This document shows, piece after piece, positions 32,364 through 44,450 of a stretch of DNA of 64,000 bases (position 1 is its first letter; every line of letters begins with the position of its first letter). Source of the DNA: Ischnura elegans (lineage: Eukaryota; Arthropoda; Insecta; Odonata; Coenagrionidae); assembly GCF_921293095.1 (NCBI RefSeq), contig NC_060254.1:56528069-56592068 (forward strand), given 5' to 3'. The notes beneath the pieces were generated by a model. That model was not told where the DNA came from and made no database searches. It saw only the letters and a list, made by a program, of their open reading frames with translations. Both the position numbers and the translations under genes were made by a program.

Positions 32364-33119
32364 ATGCCTCGGCCGAGCCGGGAGTCGTACGGCGACCAGA
32401 AGCCTCCGTACTCGTACATCTCCCTGACGGCGATGGCCATCTGGAGCAGCCCGGAGAAGATGCTGCCGCTCTCCGACATCTACAAATTCATCACGGACCG
32501 CTTCCCCTACTACCGCAAGAACACGCAGCGGTGGCAGAACTCCCTGCGTCACAACCTCTCATTCAACGACTGCTTCATCAAGATCCCGCGGAGACCCGAC
32601 CGGCCCGGTAAAGGCGCCTACTGGGCCCTGCACCCAGCGGCCATCGACATGTTCGAGAACGGCTCCCTGCTGCGGCGAAGGAAGCGGTTCAAGTTGCCCA
32701 AGGAGGAGAAGGCAAAGCTGGAGGCTGGGTTGGTGTGCGGCACGTCCCTGCCCCCGCCGCCCCCGACCACCACCCCCAAGGCCTCCTTCAGCATCGAGAG
32801 CATCATGGCGAGGGACGGTCCCAGGCCCCAGCTGCCGCCCCCGATGATGCCGCAGTTCCTCCCCCCGCACTTCCTCCTGCCCCCAGCGGCGCCACTGCCT
32901 CCGACGCCGCCTCTGCCCTGGCCGGGGGAAGAGCGTAGGGCGGCCGCCGCAGCCGCGGCAGCATTCTTCGCACTCTCGCACCCGGCACTGTACGCAGCCG
33001 CGCTGGCTGCCGCCGCGCTCTCCTCCGCCGCACCCGGAGGGACGATGGTCCCCGGCCACAGGGCTATCGCCCCTCCGCCCCCTTCGCCCCCTGGAGGCCA
33101 CGGCGATTGGGCCGCGTGA
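32364..33119 (+). CDS. FoxB: Forkhead box B transcription factor (FoxB; fd96Ca-like)
   Basis: A 251-residue, single-exon forkhead transcription factor, expected in the nucleus and, in insects, in neuroectoderm patterning. The winged-helix domain spans about residues 11-105: [13 protein letters not shown], then [16 protein letters not shown], the recognition helix [15 protein letters not shown] (57-71), and [10 protein letters not shown] plus the basic RRRKRFK (104-110). The M-P-R-P start followed within a few residues by the domain is a FoxB hallmark, so I start at 32364 rather than the in-frame ATG at 32292. FSIESIM (142-148) looks like an eh1 motif for Groucho-type corepressors, suggesting repression. 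The C-terminus is proline-rich, with an Ala run (193-200) and an Ala-rich tail. The gene is far GC-richer than its flanks. The recognition helix and the [17 protein letters not shown] segment favour fd96Ca over fd96Cb; this is from memory of the family, with no alignment. Confidence 0.96.
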   Translation: MPRPSRESYGDQKPPYSYISLTAMAIWSSPEKMLPLSDIYKFITDRFPYYRKNTQRWQNSLRHNLSFNDCFIKIPRRPDRPGKGAYWALHPAAIDMFENGSLLRRRKRFKLPKEEKAKLEAGLVCGTSLPPPPPTTTPKASFSIESIMARDGPRPQLPPPMMPQFLPPHFLLPPAAPLPPTPPLPWPGEERRAAAAAAAAFFALSHPALYAAALAAAALSSAAPGGTMVPGHRAIAPPPPSPPGGHGDWAA

Positions 33120-33369
33120 CGACGTGAGTTTGGGCCTCTGGGGAAGAAATTTGCCAGGGTTTTGTTGGGGGGGCTTTTTCCCCGCTAATAGACTCGAAAA
33201 AGTGGTTTCTTCCACTTTAATGTGCAATATGTTTTTCTGGTGGAATATATTTGATCGTTTATTTGGATTGAGAGATTGGGAACTCGAATAGTTAAATCCC
33301 GTTCACAGCAACTTTACTTCGCGTAAGTGGAATTAATACCATCTAGAGCTACCAGTGGAATATTATATC

Positions 33370-33375
33370 AATAAA
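33370..33375 (+). other. Candidate polyadenylation signal of FoxB
   Basis: AATAAA 251 bp after the FoxB stop codon, in AT-rich DNA. It is the first such hexamer noticed downstream in sense orientation. A transcript end would be needed to confirm it. Confidence 0.5.
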
Positions 33376-34287
33376 TGCTTCTTTGTATCAGTTGCCAAAT
33401 TGATTTAGCAGAGCATCCAATAGTTCATATTACGGTCATTAGATAATTACTGTTTTCATAGCTATTGGTGGCTTGAGAGACGTATTTGATTTTTTTTCAA
33501 TAGTTGACCATCATAAGTCCAGCTACGCCAAATTAAGTTGTCGCGAACCATCAGCCGCTCTTCTGAAGTCTTCTAATGCATAATTACGCCAAGTTAAGTT
33601 AAGCTAAATTGTTATGAGGGCGGCCTAAGTATAAGCAGAGTGAGCGTTCGTTTGCTCGGAAAATAAAAGCTGAGAACCCACACAATTCAAAACACCTGAA
33701 CGTCAGAATTATAAATGGAAACGCAAAAAGCTAGCAAATTAAACACTTGATAATTAGAATTGATTAATACCCAGGTACCTCTGATTCTTCGTGAATGCTG
33801 AATTTAATAAGGATTAAGTAATTCGGAAAAACTGGGAAAAGAAAATCCAATTCGCCCGTTCCACACTAGCACTTTATTTCAAATATAGTGTAAACACTAA
33901 TATTTATTGCCAAATACAAAGAGTGTTATTTTTAAATTTTTACCTTGACTATAACATAAATATTTTAATCATAGTCGATTATAAAGAGTCATCATTGAAA
34001 GTGCAAAGTAAATTTTCTTTTCCTATATCGTGAATCCAAAAAGTAAAACGATAAATAAAAAAGATAAATAACGTTCGATAGAAATCTAGTAAATTAACGC
34101 TACCTTGGGAACCAGCCAATCAGACCAATCAGGAAACTGGGAATCAATCCCGCTTAAAAGTTGTCAATTGCTCTTTGATTTATATATACTCATATTTCCT
34201 CCGAGAATAAGGGCTGAGAGACGTGAGGAACTGGAAACGTTTTCCATTTAAATCAGAGTCGGACTCCGTTCAAATAACATTCGCGGC
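33376..34287. other. Downstream flank of FoxB
   Basis: AT-rich, with no repeat boundary or coding signal seen. It is one of the longer repeat-poor stretches near FoxB and could hold regulatory DNA. Confidence 0.4.
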
Positions 34288-34574
34288 CAGTGGGGTAGCC
34301 AGGAATTTCGTTCCGGGGAGGGGGGGGGGAGTTCAAAACCAGGGTGGGAAATTAAAAAAAAACACAAGGTGCTAAGTAGAGGGTTTTAAACTAATTTTAA
34401 CACTTCTCATAATCGAAAAAGCTTTATTTGTCCAAGAAATCTTATGTAAAGTCATGATTTTTCATATTTTGTTTTCTTTTAAGAAGGAAAGTTTTTTTTT
34501 AAATATTTCATATTTCGGGGGGGGGGGGGGGGGGGGTCCGAAACCCCCGGACTTCCCCCCTGGCTACGTCACTG
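34288..34574. mobile_element. hAT-type MITE, GTAGCCAGG family (287 bp)
   Basis: The start CAGTGGGGTAGCCAGGAATT is mirrored by CTGGCTACGTCACTG at 34560-34574. A homopolymer of about 20 G lies at 34518-34537. No exact duplication was found. Confidence 0.8.
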
Positions 34575-35793
34575 TAATCGTGGCTGTCAAATATTGCTTC
34601 TTATGTTGTAAACGAATATTTTTTTTGGAAATAATGCTTTCGTGTCGCATGCATTGAATGTCTGAATCGCGGTGCCAAGGGGTCTACATACAGTCCGCCT
34701 TATAGAAGCTTCATTTATCCTGACACTTACAATGGGGCGCACTTTAATTGGCCCCCAAATATGTCCGCAGTGCGGCGGAAAGTGAGGGGGTGATCTATTG
34801 GGTTCCCAAAGTTTGTACCAAAGTTACTGCACTGGCGAGGAATTAATTCCAAATTCCGAGGTTATTAATTTCGATAAATTAAATCTCAACGAATATAGAT
34901 TTCGGGTGACTAACTCATTGATTCAACCAGAAGGTTGTTTTGGCTAGGTGAGGGGTAGAGCTCACCCCGGACTAGGCCACGTGTAAACTGCATACATTCA
35001 GACGAATCCTCAATTGCCATAATTACGCGTGGTGAATTACCTTCGAATCATTCCGCCCAACTTCCACACTCGCCACAAGTGCCTTTTTCTTTGAATTGCA
35101 TTCCGATAAGTGGCGCCGGAGTAATATTACTCTGATGGTACATTCTTTCTACATTGATGGATATCCAATAGAAAGTTGACGTGTGAATGCCGGTACATCT
35201 GCATCGCTAGGCTAAGTATAAAAAATACATATTCATTGAAAATAAGCCTCTATATAAACATATTAATTATGTTAGTTACACCCCAATTTTGTCCGCACGG
35301 TGGTTAACGTCTGACATTAAGTGAAAATGAAATTTCTAGCTCCTCATCTGGCCGCCAATTGACTTTGCCTCGTAATCGCTCTCGAGTGCCGTATTCAATT
35401 AAAGAATTTAGTCCAGTTCCTTGCAAATTAGGTAGACGGTGTTCTCGATTCTGCGGCTGCGCAGCTTAGGCAACCTCGCTGTTGGCTAAGCATGTTTTCA
35501 TTTCAAAATCATATTATTTCTGTACGAAATTCAAAGGATAGCGTTTTATTCGTCAGAGAATTATTGGATTTCAAGAAGTTATTCAATATCTGGACATTAA
35601 TTCCGGGCATTTTCATAAAGCATCGTTAGGAGAATAAGGTGAACCCGATTGTCATAGTCAATCAGTTGAGTTCTGATTCTCTCTCAATTCAAATAAGTTC
35701 CACCTTTTGAACGCGCCACTGCAGCGCTACAGTCACAGAGTACGGGAACCCTTCCCTCATTACTGGTTGCATTCAGTCGCGGTCACATGATCC
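34575..35793. other. Intergenic between FoxB and the CRE cluster
   Basis: No recognised repeat or gene. Moderately AT-rich. Confidence 0.45.
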
Positions 35794-36066
35794 TGACGTC
35801 ATCACCACTCGGCGAGAGCGCACCGAAAGCAACAGTTCGCAGTGTGACTCTCTTTTGTTCTCTTTCTACTTCATAATGGTTGGAAGTGAGGGAAGATTTC
35901 CTTGGTCTCTAAACTGGTGAGCCTTCAGTACCGTGACGTCACGTCACTCAGTCCCGTGACGTCACCTCGCTCAGTCCCATGACGTCACTCCGATCACTGA
36001 TCGCAGGTGATAGCTCAATGCGGCTGAAGTTGCTCACTGTCTTCCTGCAGCCGAGTAATGACGTCA
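35794..36066. promoter_or_regulatory. Cluster of five TGACGTCA (CREB/ATF-type) sites
   Basis: Perfect octamers at 35794, 35934, 35957, 35980 and 36059. The middle three are exactly 23 bp apart and belong to a tandem unit (GTGACGTCAC then CTCAGTCCC). ATTGG, an inverted CCAAT, follows near 36085. The stretch is GC-richer than its surroundings. It may be an enhancer or promoter for FoxB or an unseen transcript, or a repeat end. Confidence 0.6.
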
Positions 36067-36717
36067 GCAAAGCAGCATTCTCGTGATTGGCTGCGAGGGG
36101 AGGACGGACAGCGAGTGTGGTCAAATGGGCCGGAAATGGACGGTGGAGGCCTATGGAGGGACTTGGGTGGGTGAAGTGAAATTTGTGTGATTGAAAAACT
36201 CTTGCGAATGGTCGAATGAAAGTGAAATCATCCAATTTCTATCGCTCATAATATTATTTATATCTTCATCTTTGATCATTTGAGCCACTTCAAGACATTT
36301 GATTCACGAAAGTGAGCTAAAGTGTTGCAAATGGACGGCCTATGTGTACCAGTGTGTTCCTGCAGCTATGGGATAAACCTGGGAGAGTGTTTACCTACTT
36401 AGTATTATTCACCGATTGGAGCAAATATCACAGTGTAGTTGGTTATCTATTATTATTTTTATAAAACCATTGAAAATGCTGTACAGCGTGATCTCACTCT
36501 ATATGAAGACGCCATGGTTCCTGATTTGTAAATAAAATGGCTCAAGTATTTGTTTGTATGAATGTCTTTCTGTTGGTCAAACCCGAACGATCTTGCGAAA
36601 ACCTCATCCGCAGGTAGGCAACGCTGCTTCGTCCATACTCTCACCCGTTCGGACATTTGTGTCTGCGACCCACGAATATTACAAAAGAGGACTCTCAAAA
36701 TTGCCTATGAATGTATT
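36067..36717. other. Intergenic, no gene seen
   Basis: The GC-richer first 100 bp belong with the CRE cluster. The rest is AT-rich, with short frames lacking motifs. Confidence 0.45.
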
Positions 36718-37020
36718 CAGTGGCGCAGCGAGGGGGGGGGGGGGTTGGGGGATAAACCCCCCCCCCAGAGCTCAGAAATGTTTTTTATTTTAATCTATTT
36801 TACTTAATTGGATTGATATTACTAATAGAATAGTGTAAGGATAAATAAAAATATCCCTCAGAAAGCCGTAAAACTCACCATTTTGAACCATTTATCTTAA
36901 AATTCCGCACTTTATTAGTCTCGCACCTACCGCTTATCCTGGTGAGTATTCCATACCCCCACACACCCCGTATTAGTTGCACCTAAACCCCCACAGCCTT
37001 AATTCCTAGCTGCGCCCCTG
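36718..37020. mobile_element. hAT-type MITE, GGCGCAGCGAGG family (303 bp)
   Basis: It starts CAGTGGCGCAGCGAGGGGGG and ends TTCCTAGCTGCGCCCCTG. The exact 8-bp duplication AATGTATT is at 36710-36717 and 37021-37028. This is the best-preserved copy of the family and sets the ends for the others. Confidence 0.92.
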
Positions 37021-37028
37021 AATGTATT

Positions 37029-37596
37029 ATCAACCACCGCGCATTTAAATGGGTTTATAAAAGTCGCCACTCGCGTCGCTGACGAGCAAATTGATCCGAG
37101 TTTCACGAGGAAATGTGGTGCAATTAGCGATTTTAACAGAAATTTATACACATGATGATGTGATTCATCAAATTCATAACTTTTAATGCTATCTCTCGTA
37201 ATTACAAACATTATGATGCAAAATATTGGAAAAAAATTGGATCGGATTGCAGTCATCGCCGAGAAAAATTTTGAAAGTTGATTAAAATGCGACGGAAGTG
37301 GCAACGTAAATCACCCCTCTATGGGATAGAAATGTGTCTCCTCTATACGGTCCCCGTGATGCGACCGCTCGTGCAGAAATTGGCTCGGCTTTTGTTCATC
37401 GTAATGTTTGGGTGACAGGAAGACAAAGCCCACGGAGAACGGGCTTTAAGAGTTAAACTGTTTGCAAAAAAAGAAAGACCGGTGTTAAGGAGCTCTATCG
37501 TCTCTACCAAGCGGCCAATTCCAATGAAACAATAAAAGGAAAATAAAAAAGATTGAAAGAATGCGCTTTAAAAAAAAATAGGATGGAATGCACTTA
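37029..37596. other. Intergenic, no gene seen
   Basis: No coding or repeat signal recognised. Confidence 0.45.
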
Positions 37597-37783
37597 AAAG
37601 TAAAAAATTAAGCTTTTCAACGCTCGGAGAATGAAGCGATGGTGCTCATTAGGTTTAGTAACACAGAGTGTAGAAGAGTTTGACAGATGAGTAAGTATTG
37701 GCACGCAATATTGTTAATGTGTAAATCTAATCAGCACTCACGCTTCATTCTCCGAGGGATGAAAAACTTATTTTTTCACTTTT
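37597..37783. repeat. Inverted repeat (about 50-bp arms)
   Basis: 37597-37646 is inverted at 37733-37783 (CTCGGAGAATGAAGC and GCTTCATTCTCCGAG), with an 86-bp spacer. Likely a small foldback/MITE. Confidence 0.75.
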
Positions 37784-38397
37784 CACGAATTTCGAACTGT
37801 TTGGAAAAAGCGTGTTATTCAAAAATCTATCCTTATTTTGCTTTTATTTTCTACTTTTAAGCGGTAAGTAATGTAATCAATTTAAACAGGCCTTTTAAAG
37901 GTATTTCTGACGAAAATATGTCTAACTAACCCTATATATTGAGAAAATTTAAAAGTATTTTTACACGCTTTTATTTAACTCACTCTGTCTGTTTGTATGT
38001 TTAGTTCAAATCTTGCAATCGAAAATTCGACCACTTTCCGACTTCCAATCGATCTGAAATTATACAGGAAGTCGTATTCCCGGTGACAATACAATATTTT
38101 ACCACTTTCGAACATCTAAAGTGTGTATTTTGATCATTATAAACATTAATTTTAGATATGGAATTTTCAACATGGCGGATTTTTTCGGAAAAAAAAGGTC
38201 TAAAAAGATGTTGATGCATCATATAAGCAGCATTGCTGCTCAAACCTCTCACATCACGTGCCAAACCTCCCCTTCTCGCTGGTGGACCTGTTAACTGATA
38301 AATCAGTAACTAACGAGGTGGGCTTTTACAGTTAAACAAAACTTATGAAAGTGGTCAAGTATACGATTGCAAGATGTGAAGACTAAAAAGTAGAAAA

Positions 38398-38884
38398 TAA
38401 ATACTTCTTTAAAAAAAAAACTTTTTAAAAACAGGCTTTTATATCGCTTGGAGCAAGTAATAAAAAAAATATTTCAAAAAATGGACTAAAAAGTAAAAAA
38501 TAAATTTTTATATGAATAGTTCAAAGAACCTGGGTAATCCATAATATTTTCACTAATAATTTTTTGAAATGATAATTCAAAGAACCTGGGTAATCTATAA
38601 TGTTTTCACTAAAAATAAAAGCGTGGGGGCCTCACCAGAATATATTACTCCACCCCCACGATTTTATTTTTAGTGAAAACATTATAGTTAACCCAGGTTC
38701 TTTGAATTATCATTTCAAAAATTTATTAGTGAAAATATTATGGATTACCCAGGTTTTTTGAACTATTAATATAAAAATTTATTTTTTACTTTTTAGTCCA
38801 TTTTTTGAATTTTTTTTTATTACTTGTTCCAAGCGAAATAAAAGCGTGTTTTTAAAAAAGTTTTTTTTTAAAGAAGCATTTATT
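38398..38884. repeat. Large AT-rich hairpin (two 232-bp arms, 23-bp loop)
   Basis: 38398-38629 and 38653-38884 are inverted copies over their whole length, with a modest number of mismatches. Within each arm the text TTCAAAGAACCTGGGTAAT appears twice, so the arm itself arose by duplication. The loop holds CCTCACCAGAATATATTACT. A foldback element or inverted duplication; a transcript would form a long double strand. Confidence 0.88.
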
Positions 38885-41868
38885 CATAAAGAAATTCAGT
38901 AAATTTTATTAGAGAATAATTTAAAAAAATAAAGTATCTGAATATTGAATATTGTATTGTTATCAGAAGCAAGCAAGTGTCCAATATTTCATCCAGCCCG
39001 ACGATGGGAAGTGAGTTAAAAATCAAGTTCTTAAATCAATCGATAAAACAGACGAAGTAGGTAAGTTAAGAAAAAGGGCGAAAAAAACATCGGAGAGACA
39101 GATTATTTTTACTTTTGATGATATAGTTCATTATTTCATTATATTTATATATATTATACAGATATAATTTATTATTTCATTGTTATAATTTATTATTAGT
39201 TCACTAGAATTCCATGCACTTAAAAATTTCGCAAAAAAGTTTTATTTTCTTTACGCAAAAAATCGTTTAACCCAAATTAGAACGCTTGTTATTTCCATTA
39301 TTTGAATACCCATAATTTTCAGACCATATTTAAGTATAATTTAATTTAATATGATTTAACGAAGCTATATTTATCCATAACTGTCTTCAGGAAGGAAATT
39401 CCTTATGTCACTTAAATTAAAGAATTTGTTTTAAATAATCCAAAGCCACTCTAACAGCATTGCGTGTATTTTGACAATAGACTCACATAGCAGTGGTGTC
39501 TTCCACCTTTTAATGAAATCATATGTTTCGGTGGTATATATTTGCATCGTCCATACTTTAATGGAGTATTTGAATGTACCAGTGTGTAATATGCGTAGAT
39601 TTGTTAATTGAGAGGAGGCATAATAAGTGGTCGTTTTTGGTGACGGATTGCTCACCTAAAACTTAAATCATCTTGAAATATGCGAGGTAAGTAGAGTAGA
39701 TCCTGATCAACATTTGCCTTTCGCTCAAATAAAAAATTTACCACTGAAAAAAATATTTAGAAAGTTTGATTTTTAAATCAGAAAACAGGAAATTATTGAA
39801 AACGATATAATTTATACGCCCTGAAAATTTCAAGATAGTTTTACTACCAAGATAGAAGATAGTTTTTAGTGAATAATCCGTGACCAAAAAGGGACCAATC
39901 GAGGCGGAGGCATACGTTCTAATGAAAGAGTCAAATTTATGCGTAAAACTTCATTATTCCACGTTACCGTAAGCCATTTAAGGTGCATTCTGAATCGGTG
40001 TTTAAGGAAAAAACAGAGTTCTGACTTCACAGGCACAGCTTGCATCGACTGCGTTAACATTAGGAAGACGGTATGGGTCATTTCGATGTCATACGGGTCA
40101 TTTTGATGGGCCATTTATCATATTTAAAATGATATTTTACTCTCATTTTCTCACTATTCGTATGAAATTTTGCGACTTTGTGTGAGATTGCTGATACAAA
40201 AGGAAGTTATTTGGCAGTTACTCGTAAAATTTTTAGAAATGGATATTATACCTATAGGGACGGCTTAGGGTCACTTACACCCACGACTGGTCCTCTCCCA
40301 AAGTCATAAGGTGCTGCATATCCTCCAAGGGGTCATCCCAATTAGGCAATCCCATTTTGCGTAATAAATACTTGAACTTAGTTGACTGCTAAAATGTGGG
40401 TTTTTATTTTCCTCTTTAGATCAAAGGTGGACAAACACAGTTAAATAAGGCGATTCCTATTGAAATGAAAATGATTATAACGTCCCTGTAATTTTTGGCG
40501 AATCAGAAATTATTATTATAGCATGTATCGCACCCAAAGCCAAAGTTATGTAGTTTTTCAAATTACGTGACATTAAACAATATTAAAAGTAAAAAATATG
40601 GAGCAGATACTTACTCTATAAACCGTTAAAACAAAGTAAACAGCAAAATAATACTGAAATGATCTAAATAGTCCCGATCAACTCTAAATTGTTTTCACAC
40701 AAAATTCAATAATTTTCTAGCAAAATTTTGACAATGGTAAAGCCTTGAGTTACGAATCGACGTTTTTATGATTTGTTTCTCTTTTTTCTATGGATTCATG
40801 GATCTTGTCTGAGACTATCCTCTTCAAACACAATCATTTTATTGCCTCTATTTTAAACAGTCTAAATTACTATTAACAAATTAGATATGTTCGAAGTTTG
40901 TTTTTCAATCTTCTCTGAAAATATTTTTCATGACTTAATTAAGACTTCGGCAGTCCATGAATGCATGGAAACAATTTTTTTTCACATCTTACCGCGATTT
41001 TATCAGTACACCACGATCAACGTTTCGCGAGGGAATTCTGAAATTCGCGAGCGAAAGGGCTTTTCTGAGGGAATTGTTGCCGCGTGTCGGAACTGGTATG
41101 CAAGCATAGTACTCGTTTTTGCTCGTTGGGAGGGGCCCTGCCCCCAAAACCCTCCGAAAAAGGCCTCCGGCATGTTATGGTCACTATGGAAGGTCTTAAT
41201 ACAAAATAATAAATAGAAAAAAGTCGGAGAAGAAATGTGCCTGCGTAGGGCAATGAACACGGGCCCCCTATGCGTAATAACAGACTCTGTCGACCAGGCT
41301 AATCGGTTGCCATGATAAATACCTCAATTACATTACTAAAGTTAATTTATTCTCGGTTTTTTGAAGCGGTGGTGATTGTTTATAGCCTTAAATTATCTGT
41401 TTCCATGAGGTAAAATAACTTTATGCCCTTTTCCAGTTTTTAATTACACTTTTTGTCTGCCATTTGTTACTTAAGGATCGTTTACTTTTCAGTTGGCTAG
41501 ATTAGATATAAGTAATATTTCCTCTTTCAAGTAAAACGAGCGCACGGTACGTAGGTTATAATATGAAAATAAATTTTTATGGAAGAGAAACGTTTTCCTC
41601 AGGGACTTTCTACGAGTCTGACAGAGTTTCTAAATTATTCAATTCAAATTAAAAAAAAGTTGCGAGCATGTTCCACCGTAACACTCAATTCATACTTAAT
41701 ATCATAACATAACGACTTTACGAAATACTATTAGCTACAGTTAACTAAATTTTAATTGATAAAGCATTATACTTATAAAGCGAGTAAACACAGCAAAAAG
41801 TATAGTTAGAATGCTTTTTTGAATGTTTGGTGTAAATCCAATTTCAGCCAGGAGAATTTTTTTAGCTC
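38885..41868. other. Long AT-rich intergenic stretch, no gene seen
   Basis: About 3 kb with no recognised repeat ends. Short frames near 39431-39655, 39866-40114 and 40887-41260 lack motifs, and those near 41000-41260 overlap on both strands, which suggests chance. Confidence 0.5.
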
Positions 41869-42250
41869 AATAGGGTAGTTTCCTTTATCAAAGAAAACGA
41901 AAGGCATTCATTGCGATTATTTACCCACCATTAAAGTATTCATAATATATGAATTATTTGATTTTAGAAATCCCAGTTTAGACGAATATTAATGGTCAAT
42001 TTTAACCTCATTTGAAAAAGGCCAGATTGGCGCCCACGCAATGCCACTCCACGTGACGTCACAGGGACCTAGTTTCTATACGAGTAGAGAGGAGTTTTAC
42101 ATCGTCTGAGATTACCAATGCATGCATGAGGCACAGAGCTCAGGGAAAAATCTCTCAATAATCGCCTGTTAAAATTGCCTTAGGTCGGAAAGTTTCCTTC
42201 GTTTGATAGGGTAGTAATAATCCTTATTTAAGCCAAGCGCTACCTGCAAC
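41869..42250. mobile_element. TIR element, AATAGGG family, reversed partial copy
   Basis: It begins AATAGGGTAGTTTCCTTT at 41869 and reads as the reverse complement of 3741 back to about 3340. Similarity stops near 42250, so the other TIR is lost. It contains TGACGTCA at 42054-42061 at the equivalent site. Confidence 0.85.
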
Positions 42251-42379
42251 CAGCCTGCATTGTAGCGGCGCTCATACCCTGGCACCTCGGATGCTGCGCG
42301 GTAGGATGGCTTTACTTGAGCCATTAAAAATACATATCTTTAATAGCGAAACGGAGAACATCATTTTAGACCCCCACTA

Positions 42380-42560
42380 TATGTATAGCCTTTCCGATAT
42401 TTTATATACCGCTCCGGATTTTTAAGGGCATAAAATAATTAAGATTGGACGAAAATATGCGATTATAAATGTCTCAAACAATTTATCTCAAAATGAGTGA
42501 GATTACGCAATCCTAATGTTGATAATCGCTAAAAGCTTCGTTTAATTAAACTGAAAGATT
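42380..42560. repeat. Dispersed repeat related to 12180-12420
   Basis: It shares GGATTTTTAAGG, AAATAATT, GGACGAAAATATGCGATTAT and CTCAAAATG words, in order, with 12200-12300. Confidence 0.6.
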
Positions 42561-44049
42561 AAATAAGGCGATAAATTCACAGTAATTACCACGGAGGAAT
42601 ATTATCGCGATCCTTGATGCCAGGGCCAAACATCTAGCGTTATGAAGCCCGATAAATTGCTTTGGATATCAAGGTACGTCTTCGCAGTGGCTTGGAAAGC
42701 GAACGGTCTTTTGTTCAATTCCCACTTCTTGGTAATTTTAACCGCATTTATTGTCATTTGTAAAAAGGTTTTAGGAGAGATTTTCTTTCCAAATGTAAAT
42801 AGCGTTTCGATTTCCTGGATTTGGGAATAATCAGTTAAAGGAATTAAAACTCATTTATTGTTATAATTTGAAAGATGACAGGGAAGAACAGTTATGATGC
42901 ATTATTATTTAGTAGCATAACGTTCCCCGTTCAAATCCCGGTTCATTGACCTGGTGCACCCTTAAACCTTGTCCTGACTTTTTGGGCATAAGGGAGCATG
43001 TATTTGGGCGGCTAAAATTTGGGCGACCAACTGAAATGGGATATGAAATGAGACATCCTAACCATGGAGTTCTGCCATCTCCTGGGCCCAATGTAATGAA
43101 AATCAAGAGAAATTTGTAATGGATTGAACAAATGACGGACGAATCCCTTCACATTCCGCAATGTTAACGTTCTCGTACAATTGTCTTGGACGAAGTGATT
43201 TAGAGCTTTGAATGTCGGAGAATTTTCACATCCTTCAATGAAATTAGGCAACATTTTTGTTTTTGCAGTAGATAAAGTTTGGAGATATTTTATTCGTAGC
43301 TTTTGGTCAATATTTAGTTTTTCACGTTTCTTTTGAAGGCATTAGCTCATTTTTCGGCGAAAGCATAGCGTATATTCCTTTTTATGTTGTTTATAGTATT
43401 TCAATCGTTCTCTTCACTAAGTAACGTTTCAAATTCCTTCCTTTATTTAAGAAATTTACTTCCTAGAATGGCATTCTTAAAGTCAAGTTTATTACTCTTC
43501 ATTTCTAATTCCAACGAATTTATACATTACATCAACGCTAACTTTAACAATATTTCATTGTTATAAACGAAAAAAAACTTACGAAGCAGTCGAACAAGTT
43601 TAAAAATATCAAAACTACTTATGAAAAAAAAATAATGTCCCTCGTCGGCAGCACTTCCCCTGAATTCTTCGCAAAGACGCTTCCCACGAATTGAATTATG
43701 GGAAAAGGGTGCACTCGTTGATGCCCAAATATGGCGGCCGAGAAAGGTACCCAAATTTGCTCTCTTATTCTGCCTAATGTGTTGGTCCACCCGTGATGGC
43801 GCCCAGCCCAAATCCTGGTATTTAGGTACCTAACTGTTGAGTTTGGGAATTGGGACACTGCTTTAATGTTTATAAAGAGGCGGGGAGGAGAGCTAAGAAA
43901 ATTCGGGCAGTGAAAAATTCTTATCTTTTCGTTGTTAGACATTAGGAAGCATGCTTCGGTGGTAGTTAATTATTATTTCGACGCAAGTACCACTATATCT
44001 AAAATTCGTACTTATCCACGTTACCACGTAATCGTAGTATTGGAGCCTG
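42561..44049. other. Intergenic, with a possible SINE piece
   Basis: GTTCAAATCCCGG at 42929-42941 looks like a pol III B box, but no A box precedes it, so at most it is a truncated SINE. 43640-43860 shares GGTACCCAAAT/CCCAAATCCTGG wording with 44070-44160. No gene was seen. Confidence 0.35.
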
Positions 44050-44064
44050 AGTGTTATCAGAGAT

Positions 44065-44450
44065 TACAATGGTACCTAAATTCGATCTCTTAAGCAGCCT
44101 AACGTATTGGGACACCCATTCAAGATGGAGTCATGCCCAAATCCTGGGATTTAGGTACCCAACTAGAATTGGGACAAAGGTTAAATCCTCAAAGTGCGAG
44201 GTTTCCCAGTCAAAAGTACTGGCCAATTTATCATGAATACGCCTAATCCAGGGTAAGCTCTACAACAACCCATATAAATCAACCTTCGGGTTTAATATCT
44301 GAGTGAGTAGATTTAGGTACCCAACTGGAGAATTGGACGCAGCTTAAATACTCGAAGCATGAGGTTTCCCAGGGAAGAGAACTGGCCTACCCATCTTGAA
44401 CACGCGTAATCTAGAACGAACTCTATACTGACCCATCTAAACTAATCATG
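44065..44450 (+). repeat. Tandemly repeated unit, about 165 bp
   Basis: TTTAGGTACCCAACT occurs at about 44150 and 44310, each followed by GAATTGG(G)AC, then TTAAAT(C/A)CTC and GAGGTTTCCCAG at matching offsets. A related piece lies at 52998-53140. Family unknown. Confidence 0.6.

Noticed and set aside
32103..33227. Long minus-strand frames opposite FoxB (149 and 222 codons)
   Set aside because: They are antisense shadows of a GC-rich coding sequence with Pro/Ala repeats; composition is Arg/Gly-rich with no domain.
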